Positions 14,444-15,466 of a stretch of 15,466 bases of DNA are shown here, one piece after another. Source of the DNA: Rhodanobacteraceae bacterium UBA703. Lineage in GTDB: Bacteria > Pseudomonadota > Gammaproteobacteria > Xanthomonadales > Rhodanobacteraceae. The position numbers and the translations under genes are program-made. The stretch covers positions 1 through 15,466 of the forward strand of contig DBMH01000193.1 in the NCBI GenBank assembly GCA_002297645.1, in the 5' to 3' direction. Within the stretch, counting starts at the first letter, position 1, and the number at the start of each line of letters is the position of its first letter. The notes under the pieces were generated by a model that did no database searches, was not told the origin of the DNA, and worked only from the letters and a program-made list of their open reading frames with translations.

Positions 14444-14523
14444 ACCCGGTCTTGGCATCGGTCGCCATGAGGAAGGCCGCGTGCCGCTGAGCGCTACAGC
14501 GAACGCCAGAAAAGGAGTCGTCC

Positions 14524-15249
14524 ATGGCATTGACCCAGATGCAACTCATCCAGTCCTTGGGCGAAGCCATGGCCTGGTTGGAGCGCGAACTCGGATGGGG
14601 CGTGCCGGCGACGGAGCTTCGGCATCTGTGCGGCCGCATCGGCGAACTCTACGCGGCGATGATCACGAACGGGCAGATGGCCACGGAAGTCAATCAGCGA
14701 GGCTATGACGTCGTCGGCGCCGATGGACAGCGCATATCCGTCAAGACGACGGCGACATCCGGTTCTGGTGGCCACGTCTCGTTCAATCCCCGCTCGATGT
14801 CGGAAGTCGACCGCGTGATCGTCCTCCGCATCAACACGGAGGAAATGCAAGTCGAGATCCTGCACGACGCGCCGGCACCCGAAACCATCGCCTTGCTCGG
14901 GCCCGAAGCGAATGGCCGTTGCATGCTTTCGCTGGGACGACTGCATCACAAGAATCGCCCCAGGAACGAAATCAGGTCCGTAACGAAGGTGAGTCACCTC
15001 GGGTACACCGTGAGGGAGCTGGAGACCGGCACCATCGAAGTCGAGAAGGACGGTGCCGCGGTCATCCCTGCGAAGCCGATATTGCGGGAACTCGCTCAAG
15101 CGCTCGGCATTGGCATCCTCAACGGCAATGGCAATCCGCTGACCACGCGGCAACTCGGCAGTCAGGTCATCAAGGCGGTTGCGGAGTTTCAAGCAGCTAG
15201 TGCTCGACAAGAGATTGCCATCGACCGGCGCCGGGAATATTCCGAATAG
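14524..15249 (+). CDS. DUF6998-like protein, possible PD-(D/E)XK nuclease fold
   Basis: This 241-aa soluble protein has no signal peptide. Residues 35-80 resemble the core of restriction-endonuclease-like folds: GRIGELYAAM with an acidic residue (E41), GYDVVG with D62, and ISVKTTA with K74. In nuclease relatives the residue two before the Lys is usually Glu, Asp or Gln; here it is Ser (72), so catalysis is uncertain. The C-terminal part holds ILRELAQALGIGILN followed by NGNPLTTRQLGSQVIKAV, a compact motif that could be a small DNA- or protein-binding domain. AGGAG lies about 7 nt before the ATG. It is a single gene between leftward genes for a molybdenum enzyme and its probable cofactor factor, which suggests insertion. 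Function is unknown; a DNA-related or defence role is only a possibility. Confidence 0.75.
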   Translation: MALTQMQLIQSLGEAMAWLERELGWGVPATELRHLCGRIGELYAAMITNGQMATEVNQRGYDVVGADGQRISVKTTATSGSGGHVSFNPRSMSEVDRVIVLRINTEEMQVEILHDAPAPETIALLGPEANGRCMLSLGRLHHKNRPRNEIRSVTKVSHLGYTVRELETGTIEVEKDGAAVIPAKPILRELAQALGIGILNGNGNPLTTRQLGSQVIKAVAEFQAASARQEIAIDRRREYSE

Positions 15250-15268
15250 GCCGCCTTTCTCGCGGAAT

Positions 15269-15466
15269 TCAGGAATCCAAGTCGGCCTCGACATCGACAT
15301 CCCGCGCCAGCGCCGGCGCCGCCACGGCGACGACGCCCGAGGCACGTGCCCGCAGCAGCGCGCGCGCGCCGACGTCGCCCCGCAACTGCGCGAGTTCGTC
15401 GAACCAGGTCCGCGGGAGCAGCGCGGGTACGCCAAGCACGCCGGCGTAGGCGCTCGCGGCGGCTCG
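15269..15466 (-). CDS. MobA/MocA-like nucleotidyltransferase, partial (C-terminal 65 aa)
   Basis: The leftward frame enters from the right edge and ends at a TGA at 15269-15271. The visible 65 residues include SAYAGVLGVPALLPRTWFDEL, LRGDVGARALLRA and a final RDVDVEADLDS. This pattern (G-P-x-LF/LP, L-x-G-D-x-GAR-x-LL, then V-D-I/V-D/E-D) is the C-terminal signature of MobA-like NTP transferases such as MocA, the molybdenum cofactor cytidylyltransferase. MocA makes the cytosine-dinucleotide form of the cofactor for xanthine-oxidase-family enzymes, which fits the IorAB genes on the same strand downstream. It converges on the DUF6998-like gene with a 19-bp gap. The fragment is short, so the exact nucleotidyltransferase type is less certain than the family. 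Confidence 0.7.
   Translation of the reverse strand, partial: RAAASAYAGVLGVPALLPRTWFDELAQLRGDVGARALLRARASGVVAVAAPALARDVDVEADLDS

Larger units (their letters stand above)
14190..14523. other. 334-bp divergent intergenic region, no gene seen
   Basis: This gap separates the leftward iorA-like gene from the rightward DUF6998-like gene. It holds two inverted repeats (listed separately) and a weak CCTTC/GAAGG hairpin (14360-14377). An open frame from 14316 runs through it into the next gene in another phase, but shows no recognisable protein and no ribosome-binding site, so I do not call it a gene. Both transcripts presumably start here. Confidence 0.6.

Noticed and set aside
14316..14708. 130-codon frame upstream of and overlapping the DUF6998-like gene
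   Set aside because: It has no ribosome-binding site and no recognisable domain, and its second half is out of frame with the well-supported gene at 14524.

Overview
The window looks like chromosome of a GC-rich gammaproteobacterium, most likely order Lysobacterales (Xanthomonadales). The base for this is high-GC codon use throughout, a CysB-like LysR regulator divergent from aceB-aceA (an arrangement I associate with xanthomonads), and a three-gene peptide-modification cassette that I recall mainly from that order. No tRNA, rRNA, CRISPR array, IS element or phage gene was seen.

Layout. (1) 1-1521: the 5' part of a CynX/NimT-type MFS exporter (minus strand) divergent from a NimR-like AraC regulator (plus). 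(2) 1563-5748: a LysR regulator (minus) divergent from malate synthase aceB and isocitrate lyase aceA (plus), which form the complete glyoxylate bypass. A dense palindrome cluster lies in the LysR-aceB control region. (3) 5749-7034: a gene-free gap with a hairpin and short direct repeats, then a soluble diguanylate cyclase with an N-terminal Crp-like cyclic-nucleotide-binding domain. (4) 7171-11512: the peptide cassette. It holds an 887-aa membrane protein with an N-terminal class III nucleotidyl-cyclase-like domain and a large TPR-rich C-terminal region, a 96-aa peptide with an NHLP/nitrile-hydratase-like leader on the opposite strand, and a divergently transcribed SagB-like FMN dehydrogenase. 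It ends at a strong hairpin that contains the dehydrogenase stop codon. (5) 11537-14189 (minus): an IorAB-type molybdenum hydroxylase, made of a 2Fe-2S subunit and a Tat-exported molybdopterin subunit with overlapping reading frames. (6) 14524-15249 (plus): a protein resembling the PD-(D/E)XK nuclease fold (DUF6998-like). (7) 15269-15466 (minus): the C-terminal end of a MobA/MocA-like nucleotidyltransferase, probably a cofactor-maturation partner of the IorAB enzyme.

How the genes fit together. aceB and aceA let cells grow on acetate or fatty acids, probably under control of the divergent LysR protein. The cyclase, peptide and dehydrogenase match a set named in NCBI/TIGRFAM families as a putative peptide modification system (from memory, TIGR04510, TIGR04509 and TIGR04511). 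Its product and chemistry are, as far as I know, uncharacterised. No YcaO, lanthionine synthetase, radical SAM enzyme, peptidase or exporter is visible beside it. This cassette is the best candidate for a poorly described system here. A cyclic-nucleotide-binding diguanylate cyclase directly upstream of the cyclase-like gene raises the possibility of a local second-messenger link.
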